The notes: generated by a model not told the origin, from the letters alone. 64,000 bases of DNA from Aculops lycopersici (GCA_015350385.1 WNKI01000005.1:2103521-2167520), one strand, 5' to 3'; shown: positions 1 through 12,676, counted from the stretch's first letter. Numbers and translations are program-made.

Positions 1-612
1 GGTCAGCGGGCTCTACGGATGAGCGAGAAGGCGTGGCGAAACGTGCCGCATGCAAAATAAGTTTCATTCATATAAACACTTTAAAAAACTAAAATATATT
101 ACATATCCAAGATTATATCTCTAACAAAGTTTCATATATTCACACAGAGAACATAAGAAAAACCACGACTCGTTCACCTGCCGTTTTCATGATTAAGAGA
201 GCCGGCTTGCTGAAGTTTGCAGTCGCGGCGATAGTGGCGCCGCTGTGGCCGGCCGCCGGCGGCGATACAGTCTGTATCACACAGAAGCCGACTCGACGCC
301 GAGTGTTTACCAAGAGGCAACATTTTCTCGCGGCCCACCGCTACTTTCCTCCTGGAGAGCAAGGCGCGAACGTTAGAGATGACGCAGGATTGCGAGCGCC
401 CAGAGTGAGACGGCCACATGCAAGAAACGAAAAATCGAACTAACGCCGGAACGACGCTTTAGTATTAGAGAAAAGTCGGCAAGTTATATTGATCTCTCTC
501 TCTTCCTCTCCTACTTTAATCTATTTCTATCACATGCCACCATTTGTACATTAACCACCACATTGGACACCTACAACTTAACGTTACATTCGAATCTAGT
601 AATCACATCATA
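1..612. other. Upstream region of PIGW, no clear gene
   Basis: No recognisable gene. The stretch 189-443 is GC- and CpG-rich compared with its AT-rich flanks. It holds an 84-codon ATG frame whose first 24 residues are hydrophobic and could pass for a signal peptide, but the opposite strand is also open and nothing else supports coding. The last 130 bases before PIGW contain a CT-rich stretch (about 492-513) and should be promoter and 5' UTR of that gene. Confidence 0.4.
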
Positions 613-2046
613 ATGACTGAAAACCGCGAGGGTTCATCCTTCTTGGAACCCTACGCATTAATCACCTTGTGGCCGATCTCAAGACTATTATGGTGTTGCG
701 TCAAGTTATATTTGCTTAGATTCTTTAAAACTGCTCCAATTTATTTAGAGTTTATTATATTGTTTACGCCATTCTTATTAGCTGTGACACTATTAGAATC
801 CTATGTCTATTACTTAGTTGTTGGCCTAGCACTTATAACATGGACCCTGTTGTTAAGATTGCTAATCTCCGGTGAGCCCCTACTACGACTTATATCGGAC
901 AAGAAGGTTTCAAACGCCCTCGAGCCAAGAGGGCTGCTATCTACTTTGCTTGCCACGTTAATGTTAAGTGTAACAGTTTGTATACTTAGCGTTGATTTTC
1001 CCATCTTTCCAAGGCGAGGAGCCAAGACTTATGACTTTGGCTTCAGCATTATGGATGCGGGAGTGGGTGCCTTTATAGCTTTTTCCGGTGCCGTTTCGCC
1101 AGAAGCCAAGCACGCAGTTGAGAGTTCAACAGATAGAACTATACAAACAAAATTGGGATTAATCGGCAAGACACTGTCATCAAGCATACCCCTTATTATA
1201 CTAAGCTTCTTGAGATTATTCCTCGTCAAGTTCTTCGATTACAGAGAAGTCACCGAAGAGTATGGAACACATTTAAATTTCTTCTCCGTTCTAGCAGCCG
1301 TCAAGTTAATCTCGTGTTTAGTCTACTGTATTATTGGTAGACGTATCAAGTTGAACTATGTTGGTGTCGCACTTATAATTTCTTATCAGTGTTTCCTTAA
1401 CTACTTTGCCATGGACAAGGTCATCGGTAACGACCGAAGGGATAACTTTTTCATGGCCAACAAGGAAGGACTTCTGAGTATAATTGGGCTGACAGGTTAT
1501 CATTTGGTATACACCAGATTGCACTTAATCATAGATAGTGCTGCTCGAACACACAAACGCTACGGCATCACCCAAACCTTGAAGGCCTTACTCCGTTTGG
1601 CTGCACCTGCAATTGTTGGCCTTATTGTTATGCACAATTTTGTCCAACCAAGTAGCCGAAGAATTGGCAATGGCGCTTACGTATGCTGGTCAGCCTGCAT
1701 GGTGCTCTACCTGTTGGGCTGCGAGGTAACCGTAAACTCGGGTATTGTGGCGCTTCAGCGTCGCTACCATAATGTTGAGGATTTTGGAAGCAAAATCTAT
1801 ACTTCCTTCTCGCAGAATGCAATGCCCTTATTCCTATTGGCAAACGTTCTAACAGGAGTAATTAATCTCGTGTTTGATACTAACCATATGTCAACGATAC
1901 CAAGTTTGGTAGCCATAACAAGTTACCTGATACTGCTTTCAATCGTAGCCTATCAGCTACTCGAACACAAATACGATATTAGATCTACAACTTTGGTTAG
2001 TTTTGCTACGACTAGAAATCTCAAATCAGCTTCCAAAGTTGATTGA
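613..2046 (+). CDS. PIGW: GPI inositol acyltransferase PIG-W / GWT1
   Basis: Multi-spanning ER membrane enzyme that acylates the inositol of glucosaminyl-phosphatidylinositol, an early step of GPI-anchor synthesis. The 477-residue product is hydrophobic throughout with roughly a dozen membrane segments. It carries the family signatures FPRRGAKTYDFG from residue 132 followed by the MDAGVGAF stretch, EYGTHLNFF at about 216, and NKEGLLSIIG at about 283. Length is in the usual range for the family. The frame is open from 544, but that codon is TTG. The first ATG, with A at -3, is at 613, so I place the start there. No intron is seen. An AATAAA lies about 210 bases past the stop. Assignment is by motif recognition and is secure. 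Confidence 0.93.
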   Translation: MTENREGSSFLEPYALITLWPISRLLWCCVKLYLLRFFKTAPIYLEFIILFTPFLLAVTLLESYVYYLVVGLALITWTLLLRLLISGEPLLRLISDKKVSNALEPRGLLSTLLATLMLSVTVCILSVDFPIFPRRGAKTYDFGFSIMDAGVGAFIAFSGAVSPEAKHAVESSTDRTIQTKLGLIGKTLSSSIPLIILSFLRLFLVKFFDYREVTEEYGTHLNFFSVLAAVKLISCLVYCIIGRRIKLNYVGVALIISYQCFLNYFAMDKVIGNDRRDNFFMANKEGLLSIIGLTGYHLVYTRLHLIIDSAARTHKRYGITQTLKALLRLAAPAIVGLIVMHNFVQPSSRRIGNGAYVCWSACMVLYLLGCEVTVNSGIVALQRRYHNVEDFGSKIYTSFSQNAMPLFLLANVLTGVINLVFDTNHMSTIPSLVAITSYLILLSIVAYQLLEHKYDIRSTTLVSFATTRNLKSASKVD

Positions 2047-2595
2047 TAAGAACTCTCATTCTCATTAGAAACGAACGGACGATATACAGTCAAAATGCAA
2101 CACTTGGATTTACACAATTTATTGGCCACAGAAAATTGAAACTAAATGGTATTGAAATTCAATGATCTGAGATCCAAGAAGAGAAAGGTTGGATAGAAGA
2201 GCGTTCAAGCTTCTATCACGTGCGTAAAGTGCAGCTAGATACGCACAAGGAGTTCTAGAATAAATCCATGATTTAAGATAACCTTAATCTACTCTTGTGC
2301 TTCGATTAATCTGCAACTAAAATTTACTTAGGGCTCGCCTCGTGTTTTCGTTTATCACTGCCACTGCTGCTACTACCACCAATCCTATGTAATACATGTG
2401 GCCCAGTATCTCGCTCACCTGAACCTCGGCTTAGAATCGCTTACATCTCCATAGCAACACCAGCCAGATTTGCGCGATGCACCAACCGCCATCGCCACTA
2501 GGCGCTCTTGATTCTTTCATATTGATCAAATTTAGGTATCTCTTAAGGTGGATAAGGTGATATTCTAAACTATAAGTCGGTGAGCTTTACTAATT
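2047..2595. other. Intergenic PIGW-B9D2
   Basis: Contains the PIGW 3' UTR with AATAAA at 2259-2264, then about 330 bases that should hold the B9D2 promoter. I see no ORF with coding character and no repeat. Confidence 0.6.
2259..2264 (+). terminator. PIGW polyadenylation signal
   Basis: AATAAA about 210 bases after the PIGW stop codon. Confidence 0.6.
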
Positions 2596-3180
2596 ATGGC
2601 AGAACTTCACATTATTGGCCAGATCACTGAGGCGTCTGGCTTTGAAGATCGATCGTTATTTGTAAAATATACTCTAAATGCAGGTCCATGTTGGAAATTA
2701 TTGGAGGGATTTAGTCAAAGCCAAACTCATTTGAGCACTCCACCTTCATCATCATCGGCGATGAATTCAAGAGAAACAAATGAAGAAACGAACTCAATCG
2801 AAGAGACTATCCATTCATTCAGCCATCCAATCGACGTCCACTACCTCACTAGAGCGCTGCAAGGTTGGCCTCGACTCGAGTTCCAAGTTTGGGGCGTCGA
2901 TTGGCTGGGCAAATGCAACATTTCCGCCTATGGCTATATGAGTTTACCCTCGCAACCTGGAAGACACGAGCTTGTTTGTCACACTTGGCGGCCGGTGGGA
3001 GATTTCGGACGAAGGTTTATAGATTACATAACAGGCTATCGTATGCACCTAGTGGATCCATCGGAAGTCATTAGTAATGGGATCAATAGGCACGCAATCC
3101 AATCGCAATCAATGGGCACGATAAAAGTTGAACTGGCCATAGTGTTACGTGGCTTCGAAAAGTACGGCGTCGACTTGTGA
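2596..3180 (+). CDS. B9D2: B9 domain-containing protein 2
   Basis: Component of the B9/tectonic-like complex at the ciliary transition zone, where it helps gate entry of membrane proteins into cilia. The 194-residue product starts MAELHIIGQITEASGF, the characteristic N-terminus. It continues with WKLLEGFSQSQTHLSTP, HPIDVHYLTRALQGWPRLEFQVW, GYMSLPSQPGRHEL, TWRP and the C-terminal LAIVLRGFEKYGVDL; together these are the single B9 (C2-like) domain. Between the first strand block and HPIDVHY is an insertion of about 20 Ser/Glu/Asn-rich residues (about 51-73), which makes the protein longer than the usual ~175. Single exon, ATG start, TGA stop. Same strand as PIGW and convergent with the bZIP gene downstream. 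Confidence 0.95.
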   Translation: MAELHIIGQITEASGFEDRSLFVKYTLNAGPCWKLLEGFSQSQTHLSTPPSSSSAMNSRETNEETNSIEETIHSFSHPIDVHYLTRALQGWPRLEFQVWGVDWLGKCNISAYGYMSLPSQPGRHELVCHTWRPVGDFGRRFIDYITGYRMHLVDPSEVISNGINRHAIQSQSMGTIKVELAIVLRGFEKYGVDL

Positions 3181-3221
3181 TAACAAAAGAATGAATCTTT
3201 ATAAGAGAGAAAAAGTTACCT

Positions 3222-3227
3222 AATAAA
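3222..3227 (+). terminator. B9D2 polyadenylation signal
   Basis: AATAAA 41 bases past the B9D2 stop. Confidence 0.6.
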
Positions 3228-3615
3228 TAGGCAAGATAAACGCACAAGATTTTGACACAACAGGTGACACGTAGATACGATTTCGTTAGTGAATTGATGG
3301 AAGATTTGGTTATAATAATAATAATGTATGGTAGGTGTAGTTTAATTTAAATTTTTGACTTTAGTTGTAGATCAAAATAGTGATTGTGGCATCGATGAGT
3401 GATAAAATCAAATATATCTCTTGGAAAACATTTGGTTCAATATGATTTGATGAATGAACGAAGCTCATTGGCGGTGGTTGGTGATGGCGGCCACACCACT
3501 AGTGTGTATTCGTAAGTGTATAAAGGATTTAGCTGTTGTTGCTGTAATAATATGACAAAATGATAAATTAGATTTGGTAAATATCTACAGAAAAATATCG
3601 CGTCTTCCATTGCGG
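3228..3615. other. Convergent 3' region
   Basis: AT-rich spacer between the B9D2 stop and the stop of the minus-strand bZIP gene, presumably the two 3' UTRs. A minus-strand ATTAAA at 3341-3346 is a possible cleavage signal for the bZIP transcript. No TM-encoding downstream exon for the bZIP gene is evident here. Confidence 0.5.
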
Positions 3616-5238
3616 CTATTGCTGTTGCACATTTGAAAGGATTTGCTTGAGCTCCTCATTTTCCCTAATAACAGCGGCATACTTCCGTTCTAGGTCCTCG
3701 ACATACTCCTTCTTCCGTTGCCTAGAACACTGGGCCGACTTTTTGTTGCGTATCTTCCGTCTTATTTTCCTCAAGATCTTTTCCTCGTGTTTGCTCAGAG
3801 GTCGCGATTGAAAATTCATCGGAAAATCGGTATATCCCTCCTTGATAAGAAGTCGCTTCTCCTCGTCGGCAAGCACAAAGTCCGTTATGTGTCGACACCT
3901 GCGGATCTTTTGCTGCTGTTGCTGTTGTTTGTGCTGTTGCTGTTGTTGCTGCTGCTGCGTGACAGGTGGTTGTTGCAAATGCGTCTGCTGCTGCTGTAGT
4001 TGGTTGTTATTGCAAACTATTTGCAGCAATTGGTGCTGCTGTTGTTGTTGCTGATGGTTTGTTTGTTTGTTATTATTGTTATTTATGTTGTTGTCGCCAT
4101 TAATGCCTCCCCCGCTCCCAATGCCATTTGTCATTGGGGCCGCAACGATATTGAACTTGCAATCGAGGTTGTTGCTGCTATTGCTGTTACTGCTGCTGTT
4201 GCTGCTGCTGCCGGCGCCGCTACTCGCAACCGAGGAGGAGTTGGCATCGTCGTCGCCAGCGCCATCGTTGCCTTCAATGCCATTGCTAGTCGAGGAGGAT
4301 GTAATGCCGCCTATGCTACCGCCGCAATCGGCCAAACTCACCTGTTGTCCGTTGGTGTCGACCACGACGCACAATTGATGGTCCAGCGAGGTGTGTAGGT
4401 GGTGGTGGTGGTGGTGGTTATGGTGATTGAGGAGATTTTGATTGTATTGTTGGCTAGTGTTGTGTTGATTATGTAACTGGTGGTTTTGTTGATGATCTTG
4501 TTGGTTGTTGTTGTTGATACTATAGCCTTGGAGATGGTGGCCAAGATGTTGTCCGAGGTTGTGGTGATTGTGCAATAGTTGCTGGTTGTTGTCGTTAGTA
4601 TTGGTATTATTATTATTGAATGAAATATTATTGCCGCTGAGATTTTGGCCGCTATTGCTCAAATGGTTGTGATTGTTGAGGCTCAGGTGTGAGGTATTGT
4701 TGAGATTGTGAACAGTAAACACAGGCGAAGTTGATAGTGAGGCTGTTAGTGAAGGAAGGTTATGTGGCTGACCAAAAGGAGGCGGCGTTGAGAGAGATAG
4801 CCGATTGCCGCTGGTGTTTCCGTTGGTGGTGGTGGTGGTGGTGGTAGCGGTTGTGGTTGTGATGGTGGTTGCAGTGGTGCTGCTTCCAAACGACGAGCAC
4901 AAGTCGGCGTCTAGCGATGAGGAGGAACCCGAGGATCCATCGCAAACGCTATTGTTTGCCGCGGTCACCTGATGCATGCTAACCGTGGCAGCGGCGCTAG
5001 CCGAGTTGTGGTGCAATATGGCGCCTAGGTCCAGGTCAGCATCGTAGCCTAGCCACGAGTCTAGCACGCCGGCGTCAATATGGTGGCTGAGCTCGCTCGT
5101 GATCGATGCCATCTGGTGCTGATTCAAATTATTGTTGCCACTTGATGCTGCTGCCGCAGCCGCAACGGCTGCCGATGCCGCCAGCGGTCCACCACCTGTT
5201 GTGCTTGAGCTCGTGGCGCTGGGCGTCCACCAGTCCAT
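3616..5238 (-). CDS. CrebA: CREB3/OASIS (CrebA)-type bZIP transcription factor
   Basis: Likely sequence-specific transcription factor of the CREB3/OASIS group, which in animals drives secretory-pathway genes. The 540-residue product has a long low-complexity N-terminus: Asn/His/Gln/Ser/Thr tracts, with a possible acidic activation segment around DSWLGYDADLDLGAIL. Near the C-terminus come the group-specific block before the bZIP (ADEEKRLLIKEGY) and the basic region KIRRKIRNKKSAQCSRQRKK. A short zipper (L-x6-V/I-x6-L) follows and the stop comes right after. CREB3 proteins normally have a longer zipper and often a transmembrane segment; neither is present in this frame. The frame is open back to 5274, but that codon is TTG and the first ATG is at 5238. 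An undetected 3' exon cannot be excluded. Subgroup is fairly sure, orthology to CrebA less so. Confidence 0.82.
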   Translation of the reverse strand: MDWWTPSATSSSTTGGGPLAASAAVAAAAAASSGNNNLNQHQMASITSELSHHIDAGVLDSWLGYDADLDLGAILHHNSASAAATVSMHQVTAANNSVCDGSSGSSSSLDADLCSSFGSSTTATTITTTTATTTTTTTNGNTSGNRLSLSTPPPFGQPHNLPSLTASLSTSPVFTVHNLNNTSHLSLNNHNHLSNSGQNLSGNNISFNNNNTNTNDNNQQLLHNHHNLGQHLGHHLQGYSINNNNQQDHQQNHQLHNQHNTSQQYNQNLLNHHNHHHHHHLHTSLDHQLCVVVDTNGQQVSLADCGGSIGGITSSSTSNGIEGNDGAGDDDANSSSVASSGAGSSSNSSSNSNSSNNLDCKFNIVAAPMTNGIGSGGGINGDNNINNNNNKQTNHQQQQQQHQLLQIVCNNNQLQQQQTHLQQPPVTQQQQQQQQHKQQQQQQKIRRCRHITDFVLADEEKRLLIKEGYTDFPMNFQSRPLSKHEEKILRKIRRKIRNKKSAQCSRQRKKEYVEDLERKYAAVIRENEELKQILSNVQQQ

Positions 5239-7080
<1,842 letters not shown>

Positions 7081-7105
7081 CATAAGGTTACATAAGCTGC
7101 ACACA

Positions 7106-7108
<3 letters not shown>

Positions 7109-7137
<29 letters not shown>
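7109..7137. repeat. (AT)n microsatellite
   Basis: Uninterrupted AT dinucleotide run just downstream (in transcript sense) of the carbonic anhydrase-related gene stop. Confidence 0.95.
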
Positions 7138-7154
7138 CTTGAAAGTTTTCAAAC

Positions 7155-7274
7155 TCACCACTTGTTGTTAGCCGCTCGCGGTACACGAACTTGCCGGCTT
7201 GATGCTGGTCCGAATGGGCCGCAGGTTGATTGGTTGGCTTGGGCGCAGGTTGCCGGCCAGCAGAGGCGAGCCAC

Positions 7275-7321
<47 letters not shown>

Positions 7322-10145
7322 CTTGCTGCTTCGACTGAGATTCAAACTCATCCGACTTCAAGGCAATGGATTGTCTCTCCGGCCGCTCGGCCGCCGAGAT
7401 GGACCTTAGAGCGGCGAGCTGCGAGGAGATTTTTGAATTTAGTTGGTGGTGATTGCGGCGGCACAGGTGGTTGAGTTTTAGTTGAGTTTAGTTGGTACGG
7501 AGGAAATGTTAGTTAGTGGTTCTTTAGTCTCGTGGTTTGGCACACGAATAAATGCACGCTAGTGTGTTATTCACCAATACTAATAACTCTAGCACAGACT
7601 TAGACTGATGGCATGGCGACTAAATGACAGGTGGCTGCGGCGCTTGTGCCTCAGTTTGAGTTTGTGTGGCGCATGATGGCAGCGCCCGATAAGCGAGCGC
7701 AATTTACGTAACCGCATCGTGGTCAGCCAGTCTGCTAGAGATGGAAAAGAAGCTTTGCGGATTGGAGTGTAGGACATTGGTTTAATAGGAGAAGGAGGAC
7801 AACGATGGTTCTACTACGAGGCAATCCATTAAACTTATTGCGTGATTTCATTCCATCGCTCCGCTAGCATATTAGCCACTGCTGCAAGTCCTCCATTGGG
7901 CCTACAGGTAGAGGCATGAGGAGGAGGAGGAGAAAGTTTGTTTTTTACGGCGACGATACCGCCGCCGCCACTGCCTCTTGCTAACTGGTCTCAAGCTACT
8001 CGTCCAGTTAGCGGACAGGTGAACATAAACCACTGGCCGCAAGTTGCGCGCACCTGTGCAGTCGGCCGCTCTGACTAACCGGTAGGTAAGTGGCCCCACT
8101 GTCGTCGCGGTGGCCGCATCGCGCGCTCGACAGGTGAGCTTGTGTCGCTGCTGCGGCGGTTGTTGATGTCTCTATCTCAACTGTCTATATTGCATACTAT
8201 TATATAAACGTGGGGTCAGTTTGCATGTGCAAAAATAAAACTTATACAAACTGGCCGCTCGCGTGAGAGGAAGTTGCGCGTCTGCGTTACGTAACCTGAA
8301 CGCTTTGTTGCATATGGCTTGCAAAGGCACTAGGGACATGCAGCGTGGAAGGAGCATTCTGCTTTGTCTGCCCCTCCACCTCTGTCGCCCATTTAGATCA
8401 ATAATTAATGTGATTGTGAATAATGCTAGTGGTGGCCAATACTTTGGCTAGCTTTAGATTGACCAGGCGGCACAAAGTCAAACGCTTGGCTCACCCACAA
8501 ACGTTGGTCTGCGGAGTCAACCAAACAGAAACTAACTGGATGGTGGAACATTTGCGCGCATATTTGACATTAGCACTATTCGCCAATAGTTACTCACCTT
8601 CTCGGCTGCCAAGTACAAGGGCCGATTCAAAATCAACCAGGTGACGCTCTCCTGGCAACCGGGTGTTGTTAGCGAACCATCGTAGGTGACATAGTCGTTG
8701 AGTTCAGGTAACAAGTTGCTCACATTTAGGGATCTCACTAAAACTTGCGAGTCTCTATATAGCAACCTTTTTGTTATAACTGCAACCAAGTGATTCAACT
8801 CGAGATTTTCAACTCTGTGGCGAGTCTCCTTAGCTTCGCTGGGATTTTGTTTCTTGTTTGGAGTTAGGTCTATTAGAATTGAAATAGCCAAAAGGCCGCT
8901 TGGTTTTCCTATTGCCTCTTCGTAGCTCTTGAATAGTATGCTATTGTAAGCAAACAATTGCAACTCTGCTTCAAAGTGGCGACCATTTATTTTGTGCTCA
9001 CTGCCGCCAACCGAATTATCACCGGAAACTGAGCCGAACCTCAAATTGAATGACTCAAATGAATAAGAATATGAGAGTCCAGCGCCAGAGAAATCAACTC
9101 TCTTGTTAGCATTAGCCAACTGAGAGTAAAGAAAACTCTTGGGGTTTTCATCCTCGGAACCGGAAGTTATACTAGAGTCATCAGCTTGCTGCTGAATGGC
9201 ACTACTGCCGCCCAACGCCAAACTATCGCCATTTGGTTCGTTCTGGCTAATGCTCAACTGGACGCTATCACTTAGAGTCTCGAGAAGATTTGCCCCTCCC
9301 GTCGATGCCACTGACGCTAGATTCTCAATGGTACGTGTGGCCATCTCACTATTACTGTCTGTTGTCAGAGTTTCATCTTTTAGGTTGAACAAACCCTCAA
9401 AGTTCAAAAATCTCTTGCTGCGCACTGACGAGGAGTTGACTTTTTGCTGTTGCCCATCGCTCGAGATAAAGTTGCTTTCCGTTTGCATATCGTCTTTCGA
9501 TTTGTCCCGCTGCCATGAGCTCAAAGCGGAAGCATTGAACACAATAGAATGGCCATCGTTGTACATCAGACCGGAAATCTGTTTTCGTGAAATCCCATTG
9601 GTTCGTTTGTTAGTTAATTGTTTGGTTGCTAAACACAATTTTAGATTTAGTACTGGAGGAGAATAAAACAACGAAAACTTACTAGATGATTATCTACGAG
9701 CAGAGGCCGCAAACGGGGATCAAAAATCAGCTGGCTTGTCTCAATGTTTATGGGCGATTGTCGGCGGCCCTTGTCGCACATGAACCAGTCCAAGTTCATC
9801 AAGCCCCAATAAGAGGGACCTAGTAGTAGTTTTGGGGGTTGGTTTAGATATTGCAAAAGAGTTGGTTAATTAGCAACAATATCTAGGATAACTCTGGTTT
9901 TAGTGGGAAAAAGTCTACATCTCTTTGTGAAACGTTCAACTAACCGGAAACTCCTAAGCGTGCGTTCATAGTGTGAATCGGATGGTATGAGTTTGGAGGA
10001 TCATATGTTAGTTTAGTTTCACATACGTAAAAAGCGTCATAATCAAAATTCGAATGAATCCAACACTCACCCGAATAAGACCACCAAAAGCTCCAGCTAT
10101 CCTCGTTCGTAGGCCAGCTTTGATTTGGCCGGTCGTCTGCCGAGA
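7155..10145 (-). CDS. Carbonic anhydrase-related protein, CA10/CA11-like (acatalytic)
   Basis: Extracellular-type carbonic anhydrase homologue related to CARP X/XI. Exons on the minus strand: 10145-10071 (phase 1 entry), 9819-9683, 9578-8598 and 7418-7155. All junctions are GT-AG and in phase, and the introns are 251, 104 and 1179 bases. The 485 residues seen begin in the middle of the protein: ADDRPNQSWPTNEDSWSF, then PSYWGLMNLDW, RRQSPINIETSQLIFDP and SGLMYNDG. The strand with zinc ligands reads NLRFGS, and the third position reads ELQLFAYN. Thus the three zinc histidines (CA II 94, 96, 119) are Asn, Arg and Gln, so no CO2 hydration is expected. A Ser-rich insertion of about 110 residues containing RSKR splits the domain. 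The last exon carries ALRSI...LKSDEF, then a polyGln tract. The stop (TGG TGA) overlaps a good donor (GTGAGT at 7158), so further splicing is possible. Confidence 0.88.
7276..7319 (+). repeat. (CTG)n trinucleotide repeat in coding exon
   Basis: About 14 CTG units. On the minus strand it encodes the polyGln tract near the C-terminus of the carbonic anhydrase-related protein. Confidence 0.9.
7704..8295. promoter_or_regulatory. Two perfect PAR-bZIP/C/EBP-type palindromes in intron
   Basis: TTACGTAA at 7704-7711 and GTTACGTAAC at 8286-8295 are exact palindromes of the half-site class bound by PAR-bZIP and C/EBP factors. Both lie in the last intron of the carbonic anhydrase-related gene. They match a family that recurs in the distal 54.9-62.4 kb. 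Binding is inference. Confidence 0.35.
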
Positions 10146-11326
10146 CTAATGAGTTTACGTTTGATGGTGGTTCAAGTTAGTCGATTGGTCAGTTATAAAT
10201 TGATTCTATTGGATAAGAGGAGCCAATCAAAAGCTATTCCAAGTTTTGATTGAAAAATATTTCTAAGTCTAGGCAATGCACACAATTAATCAACTCAACA
10301 ATCTTTGTGGCTTGAGTTGAAGTGTCAAATTCTCTCAGCAACGGCCAAGTTATCGCCACCCAGACTCATTTGCATTTCACTGTTTGCTGTTGACCAGTCT
10401 ACATGTTTACAGCAAACCTCCTCGCGCCCGTCAAAACCACTTGCTTCCTCTCTAGCTTCTCTACAATGTCTATAGCCTTTCACTTAGTTTGGCTAACTAA
10501 GTTTTCTCTAGCCACTCTCTAAGTGTGTTGGCGAGCCAGCGGAAGTGGCAATTCTCACATTACAGATGATTATTTCCTCGCCTCTCGCTCTCTCCTTCTT
10601 CTTCTTCTTCTTCTTGTGCCACAACTAAACTTAATCAAGTTTTCTCGACTCGTTGGCTTGCTAGCTTCATGGAGAAACTTTCGCTAAACTTGGCACTTAA
10701 CTTGGCGACTCGCTCGAGGAGTCTATTGTATCCTTGGTGGACTTTCTCGATGCGTGCTGCAGAGCTGAACCTTTACAGTGCACATGATGACAAAATTTTC
10801 GCCACAAACTAAATCAAAGCCAATTATTGCGCAACTTCCGCTTTCCGATCTGTCCCCATCCCAACCAAATGCAATCGAGTTAGGCTGACCGAACATAATC
10901 GAGTGTTTGTCGATTCCCTCTCTTTCTCTCTATCCCACACGATATCAAAGTAGACGCCAACATTGTTGTTCTTGGTCCATTCTACTAGTGCCCTTATTGT
11001 TCTTGGGGAGCGAATGGGACCAAAAGAGGAACGAGCCACCAGAGGCACCGAGATTGTGGTCAAGAGTCGTGGCCACAATCGCCGCGTTGCCCACAGGAAC
11101 CACCAAGCAAGCTAAATTGGATTTCAACTAGAGCAAGTCGATGTCCTCGTGGCGCAATCGAGCTAATCTCTCCCTCCAACTTCTAGAGAGGAAAACCAAT
11201 GTCTTCTGCCCTCTCATCGCCCTCAATCATAATCGGCGCCCCTCGAGATCCATCGAGGCCTGAAATTGATGTAGAGATTCCCCTCTTCGCTATAACGATG
11301 GCGATGGAAATAGCGATAGCCATTAC

Positions 11327-11405
11327 ATTGAGTCACATTGACAGACAAGACACTGGCCCTCCGAAGAGAGACAACAATAATCAAAAGAACAGCCAGGTGA
11401 CTCAT
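11327..11405 (-). CDS. Candidate signal-peptide exon of the carbonic anhydrase-related gene
   Basis: An ATG on the minus strand at 11405 opens MSHLAVLLIIVVSLRRASV, a plausible signal peptide. A donor T|GTAATG at 11327/11326 would leave the single extra base needed by the phase-1 exon at 10145, giving an intron of about 1.18 kb. The gene needs a 5' signal-peptide exon somewhere upstream, and this is the best one I find. The donor is not a strong match and no transcript evidence is available. Confidence 0.3.
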
Positions 11406-11800
11406 TGCGGCCACAAGATGGATGGTCGAGGAGCAATTAAATCTTTGCCCTACTTGTGTGATGGATGTTGACTTTGGGCGGCGCAAACTTGAAACTTGGG
11501 GTTAGGTTTGCCTAGTATCATATGCTTGCCGCCATGCGGAGTTTCGCTTACGTGACTTCCGGTTTGTTTTGAACTCATCAACATTGGAACAGCAGCAGTA
11601 GTAGCGAGTGGTCGAGCAGAAGATTCACTAGCTATTTAATGAAATCGTACATAAATTTCATACCAACAGTATCATAAATGTATCATATATGTCACTGACT
11701 CACTTGCTTTCAACTTGCATCCCTCCCCTCCAATCCACAGTCTACTCCCACCAACTTGGCCAACATGAGACTAGCAAATCGAAAAAGTTTCAAGCTGTGC

Positions 11801-11845
11801 GCTATATACTCTCCCCTAAAGAATTCCGAGAGGAGAGTATATAGC
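11801..11845. repeat. Perfect 14-bp inverted repeat, 17-base loop
   Basis: GCTATATACTCTCC at 11801-11814 is the exact reverse complement of 11832-11845. A transcript would fold into a 14-bp hairpin. The stem is shorter than a typical animal pre-miRNA. Confidence 0.9.
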
Positions 11846-12676
11846 ATTCGCAACAACCAGACACGTCCAACAAATAACATGAGCTTGCCTGTCCCTTCCC
11901 CTTGATCATCTTAGCTCGCAACTTGAACAATTTGATTATCTCCTTGGTTGTTGGGTGGGTGGCTCTAGTGTGGTTTGATATGGTGTTCGAGCAGAAACCT
12001 AGATGCTCATCGATTTAATTTTGCGCTTGAGATTTGAAACGACTCATGACTACTGATGAGCCATCATCAAGTTGACTCATAAAGCTCACTTCTTCGACAC
12101 TACTACTATCACTACTTACCCAGTTTTATCGACTGTCGAGCCGATGAGAGCTCATCTATTGACATTAAAAGGATGAGAAGGTGGATAGTCGACTTGGTTG
12201 TGATTGAAGGCATTTTTGCTGTTGATTTCCGGTGATTCCACTTAGGATTTTGTCGATAAAACTTGCCACTCGAGTGACTTGATACTATTTACTCGTTGCT
12301 TCCGCCGCCAAGAGAGTTACATTTTTTCCTTACATCTCGACGGAGGCTAAAACTTAGAATGATAGTTAAATCTTGCTTCCGTCGTCGGGATTGCCTCGGC
12401 TTCCGGTTGCGAGAACTAAAGGCACATAGCGACCAGAAGCTAAATGGTCGCTCCAGTTGCGCGACAGCGAATGCGCACTCCACAAGAAAATGGATTAGAT
12501 CAGTTGCAATCTCAATATATGAGGCGCCAGCTTGTGGCTTAGAAATTAAATAAAAGTGTTATAGTTGATATATAAAATCAACTCCTAAGGTCTCATTATA
12601 TGCAAGTCAATCGTTGATTTTTCTGGTGATGATTTATGAGAAAAACTATCCTGTGCATGCGGATATTTCCAGCGAC

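Noticed and set aside
189..443. 84-codon frame with hydrophobic N-terminus at the left end
   Set aside because: The opposite strand is equally open, composition is CpG-rich rather than codon-like, and the C-terminal part is random basic sequence.
3718..4398. Poly-Leu/Cys/Val frames antisense to the bZIP gene
   Set aside because: Shadows of Gln/Asn/His codon tracts on the coding strand.
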